In this document: positions 1 through 10,000 of the stretch, piece by piece
Position numbering within the stretch: position 1 is the stretch's first letter
Layout of the letters: each line of letters opens with the position of its first letter
From: Micromonospora echinaurantiaca
GTDB lineage: Bacteria > Actinomycetota > Actinomycetes > Mycobacteriales > Micromonosporaceae
Length of the DNA: 64,000 nt
Assembly (NCBI RefSeq): GCF_900090235.1
Contig: NZ_LT607750.1
Coordinates: forward strand, 5,199,001-5,263,000
Reading direction: 5' to 3'
Position numbers and translations under genes: made by a program
Notes under the pieces: generated by a model
What the model saw: only the letters and a program-made list of their open reading frames with translations
Database searches by the model: none
What the model was told of the DNA's origin: nothing

Positions 1-192
1 GCCTCCGCCTCGACCGCCAGCATTCGCAGATCGAACCTGCTCTCCGGCGCGACGCGCAGCCGCCGCGAGATAGAGCAGGCACTCGCCCTATTCTGGCCGG
101 ATGGCGTACCCCAACTCGACAGCGCCCTCGACGGGGCGACGGCCTGGTCACGCGGGTTGGGCAGCGTTTCGACGGCCAGGCGTTCAGCCTGA
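1..192 (+). CDS. 3' end of an unidentified gene (partial)
   Basis: Frame 1 is open from the first base of the window to a TGA at 190-192 (63 residues). The segment SRREIEQALALFWPDG looks like ordinary helical protein, but I recognise no family and the start lies outside the window. The next 160 bases carry only short protein-like scraps in other frames, for example LTLDQYAETVRIPSIMAGN in frame 2 around 263-320. The whole stretch may therefore be decayed DNA. Low confidence. Confidence 0.25.
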   Translation, partial: ASASTASIRRSNLLSGATRSRREIEQALALFWPDGVPQLDSALDGATAWSRGLGSVSTARRSA

Positions 193-353
193 CGGAGGGG
201 GCGCGCCGCACACGATACGGCGGCGGAGCGCGTCGGCATGACGCCGGCGGCGGCTGCGCGGGCTCACCCTCGACCAGTACGCCGAGACCGTCCGGATCCC
301 GTCGATCATGGCCGGCAACCTCGAGGCGGCGTTGGCAGGCCGCGCACTAAAGT

Positions 354-599
354 TAGCGCCAGATGATTCAGCGGATGGGCCGTGTCATCCGCCCTAAGAA
401 GGACGGGCGACCAGCGGCCTTTCATCGTTCTCTACGTCAGAGGAACCGCGGAGGACCCGACCAGTGGAGCTCACGAGGGACTTCCTCGAGGAGCTCACCG
501 AGGTCGTTCAGCAGGAACCCGTTGACTTCGGCCGAAGAGTGTCTGATATGGATCCTCTTTGCTGGTACATCGAGGGTAGGTTCCGGAGTTAAGCCCTAA
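354..599 (+). pseudogene. C-terminal remnant of an SF2 (XPB/ResIII-type) helicase, frameshifted
   Basis: Three successive frames spell out one helicase tail. Frame 3 from about 357 gives RQMIQRMGRVIRPKKDGRPA, which contains motif VI (QRxGRxxR). Another frame continues with FIVLYVRGTAEDPTSGAHE from about 421. A further shift gives DFLEELTEVVQQEPVDFG, running through to TAA at about 597-599. The pieces are collinear and resemble the end of DEAD/DEAH helicases of the XPB/ResIII group. At least two small indels separate them, and a TAG lies in frame just upstream. The helicase body is missing. It lies directly before the DUF6361-like/PLD pair on the same strand and may be the lost third member of that cluster (inference). 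Confidence 0.6.
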
Positions 600-783
600 C
601 CGCCGTCGGCAGCAGGACGACCGGCGAATGCTAGCGGTGACTCGCTCATCCTCGGACATGCAGCTCGGCGATGCCGCCGGCAGCCGCTCCGTCGCTCATC
701 CATAGTGGTCGGCTGGTCGGCGGATGTGATACGGGGTCCGGGCGGGCGACAATTGCGCGCATGTCAGCGATGGGACACAGACC

Positions 784-2274
784 GTGACCGCACCGCCGAT
801 CACCGTGCAGGGGCCGGCCTGGTGTGAGCCGGGGCTGTCGGCGCACGCCGGTCGCTACCCGTTGGCGGTGGAGGCACCGGTCATGGCCGGCGTCGACATC
901 CTGGTGCCCGGCGTCTCTACGCTGACCCACTACGCTCGCTACTACACCCTCTACTGGGCGCTGGCCGCACGCGCAGAAGCCGTCGGCCTGGACGAGCAGC
1001 GCTGTCGGCGGCTGGTCCGGCGGGCCGAGGTGGCGCTCGCCGTGGTCCACCGCAGCGCCGGCACCGACGGGCCTGATCCGGCTCCGGCGCACGGCGTGGA
1101 GTCCCTGGCCCGGCTCGCTCCTGAGCCGGGCCGCGAGTTCAGCGTCGCCGACCACGAGGGCCAACGGTCCTATTCGCCCCGGGCCTGGGGATTCTGGTCC
1201 CAGTACGGCGGGTCGAGCGTCAGATTGGGCACCGTGACCGTGGAGCGAGGTACCCTGCGCAGCGGCCGGCACCCCTGCCCGTCGTCGGTGGCCGACAGCT
1301 TCGCCCCGCTGCTCGAGATCGCCGAACGCGACGCCGGGGTGAACGACCCAGCGACGCTGGCCGGCCGCCCCGAGGATCTCGCACCGCTGACCGGGCTGAT
1401 GACCGCGACAGTGGCCGGCCGCCACGACCCGGACGCCTGGACCGGCGACGACCAGACCCGCCGGTCAACCCTGCGGATCCTCGCCCGCGCCTGCCAGCTG
1501 CACCCGACCGAGCCGACCTGGCGGGGGGCGTTCCGGAAGGCTGTCGCATACGGGCCGGCGGCGCGCGAGGACCGGGTCCTCGCCGACGACGAGCGGACCC
1601 AGGCGTGGCGGGGTCTGCTGTTGCGCCACCACTCGGTGGGTGCGTGGCGTCACCTGTGGGCCGCCGTGGTCGACGAGGTGCACCGCAACGGTCCGGTCAC
1701 CCGCGAGCACCTGCACAACTGGATCACCGGCCAGCTCCCCACCGGCACGGTCGCCGGACTCGAGGCCGGACTGCCCGACCTGGTGGACAGCCGCGCTGAC
1801 CCGCTCCCCGCCGAGCTGTCCTTCGACCGGGACAAGAGCCTCGCCGCCGACGTGTCGCTGCTGCTGCTGGGCGCGCGGCGGTTGGATTGGCTCACCGGAG
1901 TCGCCCGGCGCTATTTCCTGGGTCGGCGGCGGGCCTACCTGGACCCGTCGTGGATGGCGCAGCGGCGCGCCGAGTACGCCGACCGGTCGCTGCGTGACCT
2001 GGGCCGCCGGCTCGTTGACGACATGCTCGCCCAGTCCCGGCGGGTCGCCCTGCGCAAGGCGAAACTGCATCGCGGCAGCGGCACGCTCTCGATGCCCAGC
2101 CGGCTGCACGAGCGGGGCGGGGCCTACGTGGCGGCCACCCGGGAGAGCGGCGACAACATCGGGCTGCGAATCGACCAGCTCGGAGGTCTCGCCGTACAGC
2201 TCGGACTGCTCACCCCGGAGGTACACGAACCGGTCACCCCGCTCGGGTCGACCCTCTTGGCGGTGCCGGCATGA
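784..2274 (+). CDS. DUF6361-like protein of unknown function, coupled to PLD-fold gene
   Basis: This 496-residue protein starts with GTG. The part I recognise is near the N-terminus (about residues 38-58), VPGVSTLTHYARYYTLYWAL. It resembles the PGxSTxxxxARYxxF signature of DUF6361-type proteins, which often sit beside PLD-fold and helicase genes in defence-like clusters. The rest is mostly alpha-helical with no visible catalytic motif, signal peptide or membrane segment, so it is probably cytosolic. Its TGA (2272-2274) overlaps the ATG of the next gene (2271) as ATGA, so the two are translationally coupled and likely form a complex or pathway. The function is unknown and the family match is by eye. 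Confidence 0.8.
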   Translation: MTAPPITVQGPAWCEPGLSAHAGRYPLAVEAPVMAGVDILVPGVSTLTHYARYYTLYWALAARAEAVGLDEQRCRRLVRRAEVALAVVHRSAGTDGPDPAPAHGVESLARLAPEPGREFSVADHEGQRSYSPRAWGFWSQYGGSSVRLGTVTVERGTLRSGRHPCPSSVADSFAPLLEIAERDAGVNDPATLAGRPEDLAPLTGLMTATVAGRHDPDAWTGDDQTRRSTLRILARACQLHPTEPTWRGAFRKAVAYGPAAREDRVLADDERTQAWRGLLLRHHSVGAWRHLWAAVVDEVHRNGPVTREHLHNWITGQLPTGTVAGLEAGLPDLVDSRADPLPAELSFDRDKSLAADVSLLLLGARRLDWLTGVARRYFLGRRRAYLDPSWMAQRRAEYADRSLRDLGRRLVDDMLAQSRRVALRKAKLHRGSGTLSMPSRLHERGGAYVAATRESGDNIGLRIDQLGGLAVQLGLLTPEVHEPVTPLGSTLLAVPA

Positions 2275-4916
2275 GCGACGACGCGCAGTGGTCGTTCCGG
2301 TCACCACTCAGCCTGCTGGAACGGTGGCGGGACCGGGCCGACGGGGCCCGGCTGCGGGAGCTGCTCGTCACCGGGTTCACCTTGGACCTGGGGTTCCTGG
2401 AGCGGTTCGCAGTGCCCACCGTCCGGGCGCTCGGCGCGCGGATCACCGTGCTGGCCGACGCCGGGCAGGCGGTGCACGACCCGGTGGACGTCCGGCGTGC
2501 GGGCGTGGCGTACCAGCACGGTCACGCGTTCTGCCGGGGCGCCTTCCACCCGAAACTGGCCGTCCTGCTCGGAGACGAAGACGTGTGGCTGGCGGTGGGG
2601 TCCGGCAACCCGACCACGTCCGGGTGGGGCCACAACCGGGAGGTGTGGCTCACCGTCGGCAGCGGCCTCGACCGTGGCCCACGGCTGCTACACGACGTGG
2701 CGAACTGGCTGGTCGACCTGCCGACGGTGGTGGCGGTACCGAGCTGGATCGCGGCGACCATGCGGGAGATCGCCGGACGGATGCGCCCTGCGGAGGTGAA
2801 CGAGGACTGGTCGTCGGTGCGCGTCGTCGGCAACCTGCGCCAGTCGCTGCTGGGTCATCTGCCCACCGACGCGGTGGCGGAGCTGCGTCTGGCCGCACCG
2901 TTCTACGACCCGGAGGCCGCGGCGGTACGCGCGCTGGTCGACCGGATGAAACCCCATGCGGTACGCGTCGCGGTGCAGCCGGCCTTCGGCCGGTTCGAGG
3001 GCCGGTCGCTGCTGCGGGCCACCGAACCGGCGGTGGAGCGCGAGTTCCGGGAGCTGGCCGCGAGCCCGGCGCTGCACGGCAAGGTGGTCGAGTGGACGAC
3101 CCCCGCCGGGGTGACCAGCGGGCTGACCGGGAGCGCCAACATCACGGCGGCAGCGCTGCTGCGCAGCACCGTGCAGGGCGGCAACTGCGAGCTGGCCGTC
3201 CTGGCACCGCACCCGGTGTCGCTCTTTCCCGAGGGCGACGACCGGGGCGAGGGCGCGGTGGCCCAGTTGCGGGCAGGTCGGAGCACGAGCGCGACAGGCA
3301 GTCCGGCGCCGACCCTGCTCGGTTGCGCGGTCGTCGAGGGGGCGCTGCTGGTGGAGCTGGCCGCCCCGGTGACCGGGCGGGTGGTCGTGGAGATCTCGCA
3401 CTCCGGTGAGCCGGACACCTGGCAGGCCGTGGGTGTCGTTCCGGTCGCCCAGGCCACGGCGCGGTTCCTGCTGCCGGAGGTGGCCGGCGGCGCGGTGCGC
3501 GTGGTCGTCGACGTCGACGGCGTTCGCGTCGAGTCGGCCGCCGTCTTCGTCACCGACCCGTACCGGTGCCGACCGGTGCGGGACGCCGTTGATGGGCCAC
3601 GCCTGGGCCGGGGAACGCCGTATGAGGCGATCGAGGTCTTCACCGACCCGATGCTCGCCGCGCGGTTCACCGCCGACCTGGAACGGCTGTCCGGCCTGCT
3701 GCCGCCCCGGCGCCACACCCAACCGTCGACGTCGGATCGGCAGGTCGTGGACGTCCGCACCGGCACCGATCGGTGGCGAGACTACCTCGAGGACTGCGAC
3801 CGCATCCTCGGGCCGGATCTGTCCCGGCTCGTCTTTCCGCACCGGCCGGGGACGGTCGACGACACCGCGTCGGGCTTCGTCGTCGACGACGTACGCGAGA
3901 ACGAGCCGACCGACGAGGAGGACGCCGCCGGGGCCGACACGACGACGGAGAAGGACCCGTCGGCGGACGGCGACCCGTTGGGCGTCGACCGGCTGAGCGA
4001 GAGCGAGCGGGCCCGTTACCGGGACTTCGCCACTCGGTGGGCCGAGGCGGTCAGCACGCCGGCCGTGGAGGGCGACCGGACCTCGCTTCCACCGATGAGC
4101 CTCCGGATGCTCGTCGCCTCGATGTACCTGACGCTGCTCGCGGAAGGCATGTGGCGCGACGACGACTGGCGTACCGATCTGCGGTGGCTGGCGTGGGCGC
4201 TGGTGCCCGACGACAGCGCCCTGGACGAGCTGCCCGCCGAGGCGTTCGCGCACCTGTACGCGTGGCTCGCCCTGGTGGTGGCGACCCTGCGGGAGGGCGC
4301 GCGACTGCACGGCAGCCGGGACGCCGACGCGCTGCTCACCGCCGCTTGGCGGGACGCCGCCGAGTGGGTGGCCGACACCGACCTGGCGCTGGCCGAGGAG
4401 CTGCTGCTGCCGGCCGGGCACCTGTTCGCCGTGGCAGCGAGCGCGTCCGCGCTACGGGAGACCGTCGAGCTCGCGCACGCCGCCAAGCACGACTCGTACG
4501 CCGAGGCCAGATCGGCGTTCGCCGCCGCCGGGCTCGACGTGCGCCTCGACGGGGGCGTCTGGCGGCTCGACGGCGTCACCGGCAGCCCGCAGCGGGCCGC
4601 GGCCGACGTGGTCACCACGGTGCGCCTTGTGAGCCGCCGACCGGTGGTGGCGGTGGCCCGTACCGGGAACCGTGCGGTGCTGGTCGCCTGCGACGACCGG
4701 ACCATGCTGCTGGTCGACTCCCGCGCTGTGATGTGGTCCGTGTACGACCTGTCGCCCTTGCGTACGCCGCTCTCCCTCGTCGCGGATGCGGGCAACGGGC
4801 CGCCGCCCGGCGCCCGCACCCGCCGGCCGCTGCACACCCCACCTCCACAGGTGCGTGAGCTGGGCGAACTGCTCGGCGTCGACCTCGCCGCCACGGCCGC
4901 CGGCCTGCGATCCTGA
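2271..4916 (+). CDS. phospholipase D-fold nuclease/effector-like protein
   Basis: This 881-residue protein carries two PLD half-sites. The first is H93-P-K95 (FHPKLAVLL) followed by VGSGNPTTSG with N113. The second is H269-G-K271 (ALHGKVVEW) followed by TGSANIT with N290. The HxK...N arrangement is typical of PLD-superfamily nucleases and related effectors. The two half-sites together would form one active site in residues 1-310. The remaining 570 residues are unassigned: an acidic low-complexity stretch (about 535-575, ENEPTDEEDAAGAD) and then a helical region. No signal peptide is seen, so it is probably cytosolic. It is much longer than the small DISARM protein DrmC and is not adjacent to the DISARM-like genes, so I do not call it drmC. 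It starts inside the upstream stop codon (ATGA). Confidence 0.88.
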   Translation: MSDDAQWSFRSPLSLLERWRDRADGARLRELLVTGFTLDLGFLERFAVPTVRALGARITVLADAGQAVHDPVDVRRAGVAYQHGHAFCRGAFHPKLAVLLGDEDVWLAVGSGNPTTSGWGHNREVWLTVGSGLDRGPRLLHDVANWLVDLPTVVAVPSWIAATMREIAGRMRPAEVNEDWSSVRVVGNLRQSLLGHLPTDAVAELRLAAPFYDPEAAAVRALVDRMKPHAVRVAVQPAFGRFEGRSLLRATEPAVEREFRELAASPALHGKVVEWTTPAGVTSGLTGSANITAAALLRSTVQGGNCELAVLAPHPVSLFPEGDDRGEGAVAQLRAGRSTSATGSPAPTLLGCAVVEGALLVELAAPVTGRVVVEISHSGEPDTWQAVGVVPVAQATARFLLPEVAGGAVRVVVDVDGVRVESAAVFVTDPYRCRPVRDAVDGPRLGRGTPYEAIEVFTDPMLAARFTADLERLSGLLPPRRHTQPSTSDRQVVDVRTGTDRWRDYLEDCDRILGPDLSRLVFPHRPGTVDDTASGFVVDDVRENEPTDEEDAAGADTTTEKDPSADGDPLGVDRLSESERARYRDFATRWAEAVSTPAVEGDRTSLPPMSLRMLVASMYLTLLAEGMWRDDDWRTDLRWLAWALVPDDSALDELPAEAFAHLYAWLALVVATLREGARLHGSRDADALLTAAWRDAAEWVADTDLALAEELLLPAGHLFAVAASASALRETVELAHAAKHDSYAEARSAFAAAGLDVRLDGGVWRLDGVTGSPQRAAADVVTTVRLVSRRPVVAVARTGNRAVLVACDDRTMLLVDSRAVMWSVYDLSPLRTPLSLVADAGNGPPPGARTRRPLHTPPPQVRELGELLGVDLAATAAGLRS

Positions 4917-4917
4917 C

Positions 4918-4937
4918 GCCACCGGCACGACGGTGGT
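4918..4937. terminator. hairpin between convergent genes
   Basis: The arms CCACCG (4919-4924) and CGGTGG (4931-4936) enclose a 6-nt loop just after the PLD-fold gene's TGA and before the end of the minus-strand DivIVA-like gene. A bidirectional terminator is plausible. There is no clear T-tract, as is common in high-GC actinobacteria. Confidence 0.45.
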
Positions 4938-4960
4938 CCCTGCCGTGCCCAGTCGAGCTG

Positions 4961-5182
4961 TCAGATGTGCAGGGCGTCTTTGATGCGCTGGTTTTCGACC
5001 AGGGCGCGGTCCCGCTCCCGGATGCGTTCGCGCAGCTCGTGGGCGAGCCGGTGGAGCAGGGCGTCGACGCCAGCGGGCCGGTAGCCGCGCCGGCCGACCC
5101 GGGTAAACGGCAGCGCCAGCGCGGCGAGACGGTCGAGGCCGAGCGGCCCGGCGAGGGCGTCGCGGCTGCGGTAGACGGCCAT
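4961..5182 (-). CDS. small DivIVA-domain-like protein
   Basis: This is a 73-residue protein from ATG 5182 (a GTG at 5185 is also in frame). RRGYRPAGVDALLHRLAHEL followed by a charged helix (RERIRERDRALVENQRI) matches the pattern of DivIVA-type N-terminal domains, with a G-Y-x3-x-V-D turn and then a coiled coil. Many actinobacteria, especially Micromonosporaceae, carry such mini-DivIVA proteins in multiple copies; another is at 14746-15006. A possible GGAGGG site lies immediately before the start, which makes the spacing to ATG very short. The protein stops soon after the coiled coil begins, so it may be slightly truncated. Its role is unknown; a scaffold function is the family-based guess. 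Confidence 0.6.
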   Translation of the reverse strand: MAVYRSRDALAGPLGLDRLAALALPFTRVGRRGYRPAGVDALLHRLAHELRERIRERDRALVENQRIKDALHI

Positions 5183-5189
5183 CACCCTC

Positions 5190-6000
5190 CGTGAGGTGCG
5201 GCAGGTGGATGCGGTCGGCCGGCACCCCGGCGGCGAGCAGCCGCAGCCGGGAGCCGGCCAGCATCGCCGGTGGCCCGCGAAGGAGGACGTCCTGTTCGGG
5301 GCGGAGGTGATCGAGGGCGACGGTGAGCGCGCCGCCCCACTGGCCGGGCGCGGCGTGCGGGTCGTGGGAGAAGGCAGGTACGAAGGTCAGCCACCGCCGC
5401 CAGGGGCGGATGGTCGGGGTGGCGACGCCCCCGCAGGGGCGGTCGTGGGCGAGCACCTCGGCGGGCCGCCAGGGCGGGCCGTCGCCCGATCCGGCCGCGG
5501 CGGCCAGGTCACAGCCGGTGAGCCGGTGAGCCGGCGATGACGTGGGCGTGCGGGCGCAGGTCGAAGTGTCGGGCGGCGTGCCCGAGAACCGTCCGCGGGG
5601 CGGCCCGCTCCACCGGGTCGTCGGTGTCGGCGTGCCGGAACAGGGCGGCGACCAGCAGCCGCGCGTCGTCCTCCGCGAGCCGGGGCCGCAGCGCGTCGCA
5701 GAGCTCGTCGATCATCGGCTGACCACCGCCCGCGACGCGCTCTTCCGGCAGGTCCAGCGCCCACAGCACGCCGACCAGGCGGTCCACGATCCGCCGGTGC
5801 TGCGCCTCCGACAGGCCTAGGCCGCACCAGCCGTCGCGCCCGACCGCGCCCGCCGCTGGCCCGTCGCCGAGCGCCGCGGCAAGGCTCCCGGTCAGGTGCG
5901 CGCCGAACCGCCCCAGGTCCACCCCGATGAGATACGGCGACAGCTCCGCATCGGCCACCACCAGGCGTAGCCACTGGGCGGTGATCTGGTCCGGGGTCAC
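5190..6000 (-). pseudogene. globin/flavohemoglobin-like gene, frameshifted at an 8-bp repeat
   Basis: From GTG 6000 the frame encodes a truncated-globin-like domain of about 120 residues (DLGRFGAHLTGSLAAALGD, then GLGLSEAQHRRIVDRLVGVL with a likely haem-ligand His). It ends at TGA 5511-5509. Immediately downstream, a different minus frame resumes with LTGCDLAAAAG. It carries WLTFVPAFSHDP and LRGPPAMLAGSRLRLLAAGV, the end of a ferredoxin-reductase-type NAD-binding domain. The break lies in three near-identical 8-bp units (5513-5536, agccggtg twice and agccggcg). One additional unit would place both segments in a single open frame. The FAD domain is largely missing, so the gene is shortened as well as shifted. 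The reductase frame lacks a normal stop near its homology end. Confidence 0.6.
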
Positions 6001-6408
6001 CGCCGTGCAACCCGTTCCGTGCTGCCGTGCGGATGCTCGGCGCACATTTCTGGTGCTACCGGCCTGGCCTATCCCGGCTGGCCGGCGTGCGCTTGTGGTC
6101 CGACCAGCGCGCCCGCTGGACTGCGCGTACGCGCGCCTTGACCTCCTTGACGGCTTCGTTCTGACCCTTAACCCGCCGTCCCATGACCGGCGCGAGGAAG
6201 GTCGCCGAAGCCTGCCTGAGCCGCTGCACGCGTCCCAGAAGTCCGAGAAGCCGATGAGAAACGTATGGAAGCCTCCGGCCAAGGCGCCCATGGTCAACTG
6301 AAGTGATCCGTAGAACAATCTCGGCAACTGTCGGTCACGATCTTCGCGACTCACGTCCAGGATGTGAAGGCTGAATAAACCATGGCAAGAGCTCAGGAGG
6401 GACAGATA
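6001..6408. other. gene-poor stretch
   Basis: There is no gene I can support here. The minus frame of the globin stays open upstream to 6354, but the composition (runs of R, S and G) looks non-coding except for a short hydrophobic stretch, and the globin itself begins at GTG 6000. The right half (about 6290-6408) is noticeably poorer in G+C than its neighbours. It leads into the strong ribosome-binding site of the next small gene. Confidence 0.4.
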
Positions 6409-6618
6409 ATGGATCTAAGCTCAGCGTCAGATGGCGAGATCGTACGCGCGATCAACAGCGGCTCAATTGATGCGGAAGATCTGGCAAATAGCAGCGGGTG
6501 GCGGAGAATCTGCCAGGCCAGGGGCCGGAATTTCTCGGGGGTGGATGATGAGGCGTGGCAGGAGCTCTGCTCGTACCGAGGATACGTCCTGTCACGACGC
6601 AATCCTCGAGGATTCTAG
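6409..6618 (+). CDS. orphan 69-aa hypothetical protein
   Basis: The start ATG at 6409 was chosen because AGGAGGG lies 7 nt upstream, one of the best Shine-Dalgarno matches in the window. The frame also has an upstream ATG at 6382 with no such site. The product (MDLSSASDGEIVRAINSGSI onward) is acidic in its first half and basic at its end (RRNPRGF), with no membrane segment and no recognised family. It sits alone in a lower-GC pocket at the left edge of a defence module, which suggests recent acquisition. It could be a small toxin or antitoxin-like or regulatory protein, but nothing in the sequence proves this. Confidence 0.5.
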   Translation: MDLSSASDGEIVRAINSGSIDAEDLANSSGWRRICQARGRNFSGVDDEAWQELCSYRGYVLSRRNPRGF

Positions 6619-7020
6619 GCGGCATTTTAAGGGCCTTGGCGTCGGAGAACCTAGCGAGAGCTCGTCGCGATGAGCTGCCGGACGCTGAGTGGAGACGTTG
6701 TCCAGGTACCTGCCGCCGACGTGGCGGGTGCGCGACTGCGGGCGGTACCAGCGGCGCGGCCGCCCGGACCAATCATCGGCGAAAGGGCGACAGCCCCAAG
6801 GCGGTCAGGGTTGAGTTCTGCCGGCGCGGCATCGCGATCGCGCCGGCCAGCAGGCAAGGCCGAAGACGAAGCAGCCGAGGCGTTTGGCTTCGTCAACGCC
6901 GGGACGACATGGGTCGTGCGCAAGATCTGGGGCCGCAACACGGAGCCGACTCTGAACACTCTCCGCGATGCACTCCCAGGGGCAGGAGTGAGCCCAGCGC
7001 GCCAGGTGACGGGCGTCCGG
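6619..7020. other. intergenic stretch, no supported gene
   Basis: Plus-strand frames stay open here and one gives a fairly protein-like segment (EAAEAFGFVNAGTTWVVRKI, around 6870-6930). However, that frame runs on into the 3' end of the minus-strand ATPase gene and has no good start, so I do not call it. A short gene remnant is possible. Confidence 0.35.
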
Positions 7021-10000
7021 CTACGCCCCGGCCGCCGTCGCTTCATCCGCGCGGACCATTTCCTGAAGGTCGAGGAGATGCTTCTCGGTGTAGCTGACGA
7101 CCACCGGCGAGCCACAGAGCTCGATCCGAAGGCCACTACCGCCACCGCCTTCGGCGCTCGTCCTCCACTGCTGGATTTGCGCCAGCAGATCGTCTGACTC
7201 GACCTGGCCGTGTAGCAACTTGCTTGCGCAAGTGGGGCACAGGCAGAGGGTGTTGCCGGGACGGTCAGTCCAGGCAGCAGCCGTATGGGAGACCAGGTGG
7301 ATGACTTCGAAATAGGGGGTCCAATCCCGTTTGGGGAACGTGGCACCGCAGATCTGGCAGTGGCCGGCATACTGCTCCAACAGGAACTGCCGCACCGCCG
7401 GGTCCTTGCCGTCCCACACCCTGCGCCCGATGACTCGGAACCTGTCTCTGGGCGTCGGCTCGTCCGCTAGATCTTCGTTGATGTCGTCCCGGGTCCGTTG
7501 CCGCCTGATCGCCGGGGCCGTGACCCGACCGTCGGATACGAAGGAAATCTCCGCCTCGGCGTGGACGGCAGGTCTATCGAAGGCGTCATGGAGAGCGCCG
7601 GCGTATTCGTCGGGAGTGAGCCTGGCGTCCGCCCCGATCCCGCGCCGGTCCTGCTCCTTCTGTTCGTGGCGCCGGCGCAGCTGGTCGAGCTCAGCGGCGG
7701 CATCCGGGTTCTCCCGCAAGAAGCGCAAGGCCTCCACAGACACGTTGAGCTCGGCACTCGCCTGGACGATGGCGGAGGAGATCATGCCAAGTGCGTCAGC
7801 GAGGGCCTGGCTGGGCTCGAAGTCGTCAGGTAGATCGTCCAGCGCCAGTTCGGCTGGTTTCACGAAGGCGCCGGCTGCTGTCGGAAGCCAGGCGCGCGAG
7901 GTGGCGAGTTGCAGCGTCTTGGACGCCGTATCGACGGACTTACGGTTGGAGTAGTCCTGCCGGCCTGACGACTCTACGGTCCCTCGTAGCCGACTCGCGT
8001 AGGGCAGCAGCAGCCAATTCCACACGTAGACCGATCGCCGATGATCGGGCTGCCTCAAGGCATCCTCGAGGCCGGCAAAGCGCAGATTTGGATCGAATCC
8101 GTGCAGTCCCCGGCTGTGATCTCCCCAGTTCGCCCGGAGGACCACGTGCCCGAGTGCATCCGGTGGCGCCGCAGAGACCCGGACAGCATCTGCCACGCCT
8201 AGCAGGCTGAGTTCCTTGTGATATGGCTGGTAGCGGTCGTGGAGGAAACGGCCATGAGCGCTGGGCAGGAAGTAGTGCTCCAGGTCCTCCTGTGGCCAGT
8301 ACGCGACCGAAGGGGGATGAAACGTGTACGTCGACTCGTTTGCGGGTCGGCATTGCAGGAACGGCGTGGTGCGTAGCACCTCCACCAGGTCGTCCCTGCG
8401 TCGTCTCGTTGCCGTTCGCATCGCCCGCTGGATCATCTCCAGGTCGGCGCCGTGCTGGCCCTCATCGATTTTGCTCGAAGTGTTGCGATACCTCGGCACG
8501 ACGTATTCGAGAACCTCGTCCACGGCATCTGGCTCGGACAGGCCCAGATCGTCGAGGAACGCCCGCGCCTCGGGATTAGCTGCGATCTCGTGACGCACCG
8601 TCGGGAAACTCGACCGCGCGGGACCCGGCAGGTATGCCTGCGGACGACCACCTGCGTCAAAAGGCACGACGTTGCTACCGTCCTCGAGCCGGATCAGCGG
8701 CAGCAGACGTGCGGGCCCAGGACGGTTCCATGGCGGCCGCGGCGCGCGCCACAGCGCCGGGGTCTGGACGAGGAAACGGTAGAGCCGGACCAGCCAGGCA
8801 TCCTCGATCGTCTCGAGGAACTTCCTGTCAAGTTGCTCGACGAGCCACTCGGCATCGAGCTCGTCGATTTGGACGACGTTGTTCAGGTAGTCCCACACAT
8901 CGCGATTTCGGTCCCGCGTGAGACGCGCCGGCTGCCACTGCAGCGGCTCAGTGACTCCCTCCAGTGCAGCCAGCTGCTCCGGTGTCAACAGCTCCCGAAG
9001 CCCTGCGCTGCGGGCAAGACGCATCTGGGTCGCCGACGCATGGCCCAGGGGTCCAGCCACGGGAATGAGTGGCCGGGTCCGTACAGCCTGCAGGAGCGCG
9101 TCGAACAACGGCCGTAACAGTGAGCCCTCGGGGAAGTCGATCTGCCTGATCGGAAGAACCTCGAGCAAGTCCAGACCAAGGCGACCTCTACGGCGCAATT
9201 CCTCCAGCACGTCGATCAGTAGGTGGCTCGCTTCCGCGATGATCCGGGCATTGTCCGCGTCCCGGTCGGGGATGTTGTCGCGTGCAGGGGTGGTGCGCAG
9301 TGGCGCCTGCAGGAGGAAACCCAGACCGCTCGGCTTGTCGGTGGGAAAATATACGACCAGCGGCGCGTGGGGAATCGGTTCCACTGGCGCTTCCGGCGCA
9401 CCGCTCGTGCGCTTGAACGCGATCTCGACTCGCCGGCCGGCATGCCCGACTCTGGCGAGGTCCCGCCGAAAAACCTGCCAGTGCTGGTGGTTGATGACCC
9501 GATCGTTCTGCTTGACGACCAGCTCGACGTCTGCGGACGATTCGCCCCGCTGCCGACGCGAGAAGATGAGCGCGCCACTACCGCCAGCCACGGTGACCTG
9601 CCGGACATGCTGGAGGAACAGCAGTGCCACCGGATCGAATCGCTGCAGGCCAGCGCGAATCTCGCCGTGCGCGGTCTGAGGAGGAACGTCCTCCCGGTCG
9701 AAGGGAAACTCAAACCGAGTGAGGTTGTGGGGCAGGTCAGCTGGAGCATCGGCCGTCTCGGGACGGACGTAGTGCCGGATCCGGAAATGTTCGGCCCCGG
9801 AGTGCACCTCCGGTGCGAGGGTGTACGCGTAGACAGACTTGAAGCCGATACCGAACTTGCCGATGCTGGTCAGCTCGCCGGTCTTGGTGGACGCGTCGAC
9901 TCCGCAGATGCCCCGAACGTCCCGCTCATCAAAGGGGCGGCCGTCGTGCTCTACGACGAGTCGGTCCGGGTGCAGTGCGAACGTGACGTGCGAGGCGCGA

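Noticed and set aside
1640..3409. Plus-strand ORF of 589 codons overlapping the DUF6361-like and PLD genes
   Set aside because: Frame-shadow rich in Arg/Ser/Trp; the two real frames have a coupled stop/start and PLD motifs.
2271..4916. PLD-fold protein as the missing drmC of the DISARM-like array
   Set aside because: 881 residues is far larger than typical DrmC, it is about 20 kb from the array and is coupled to an unrelated gene.
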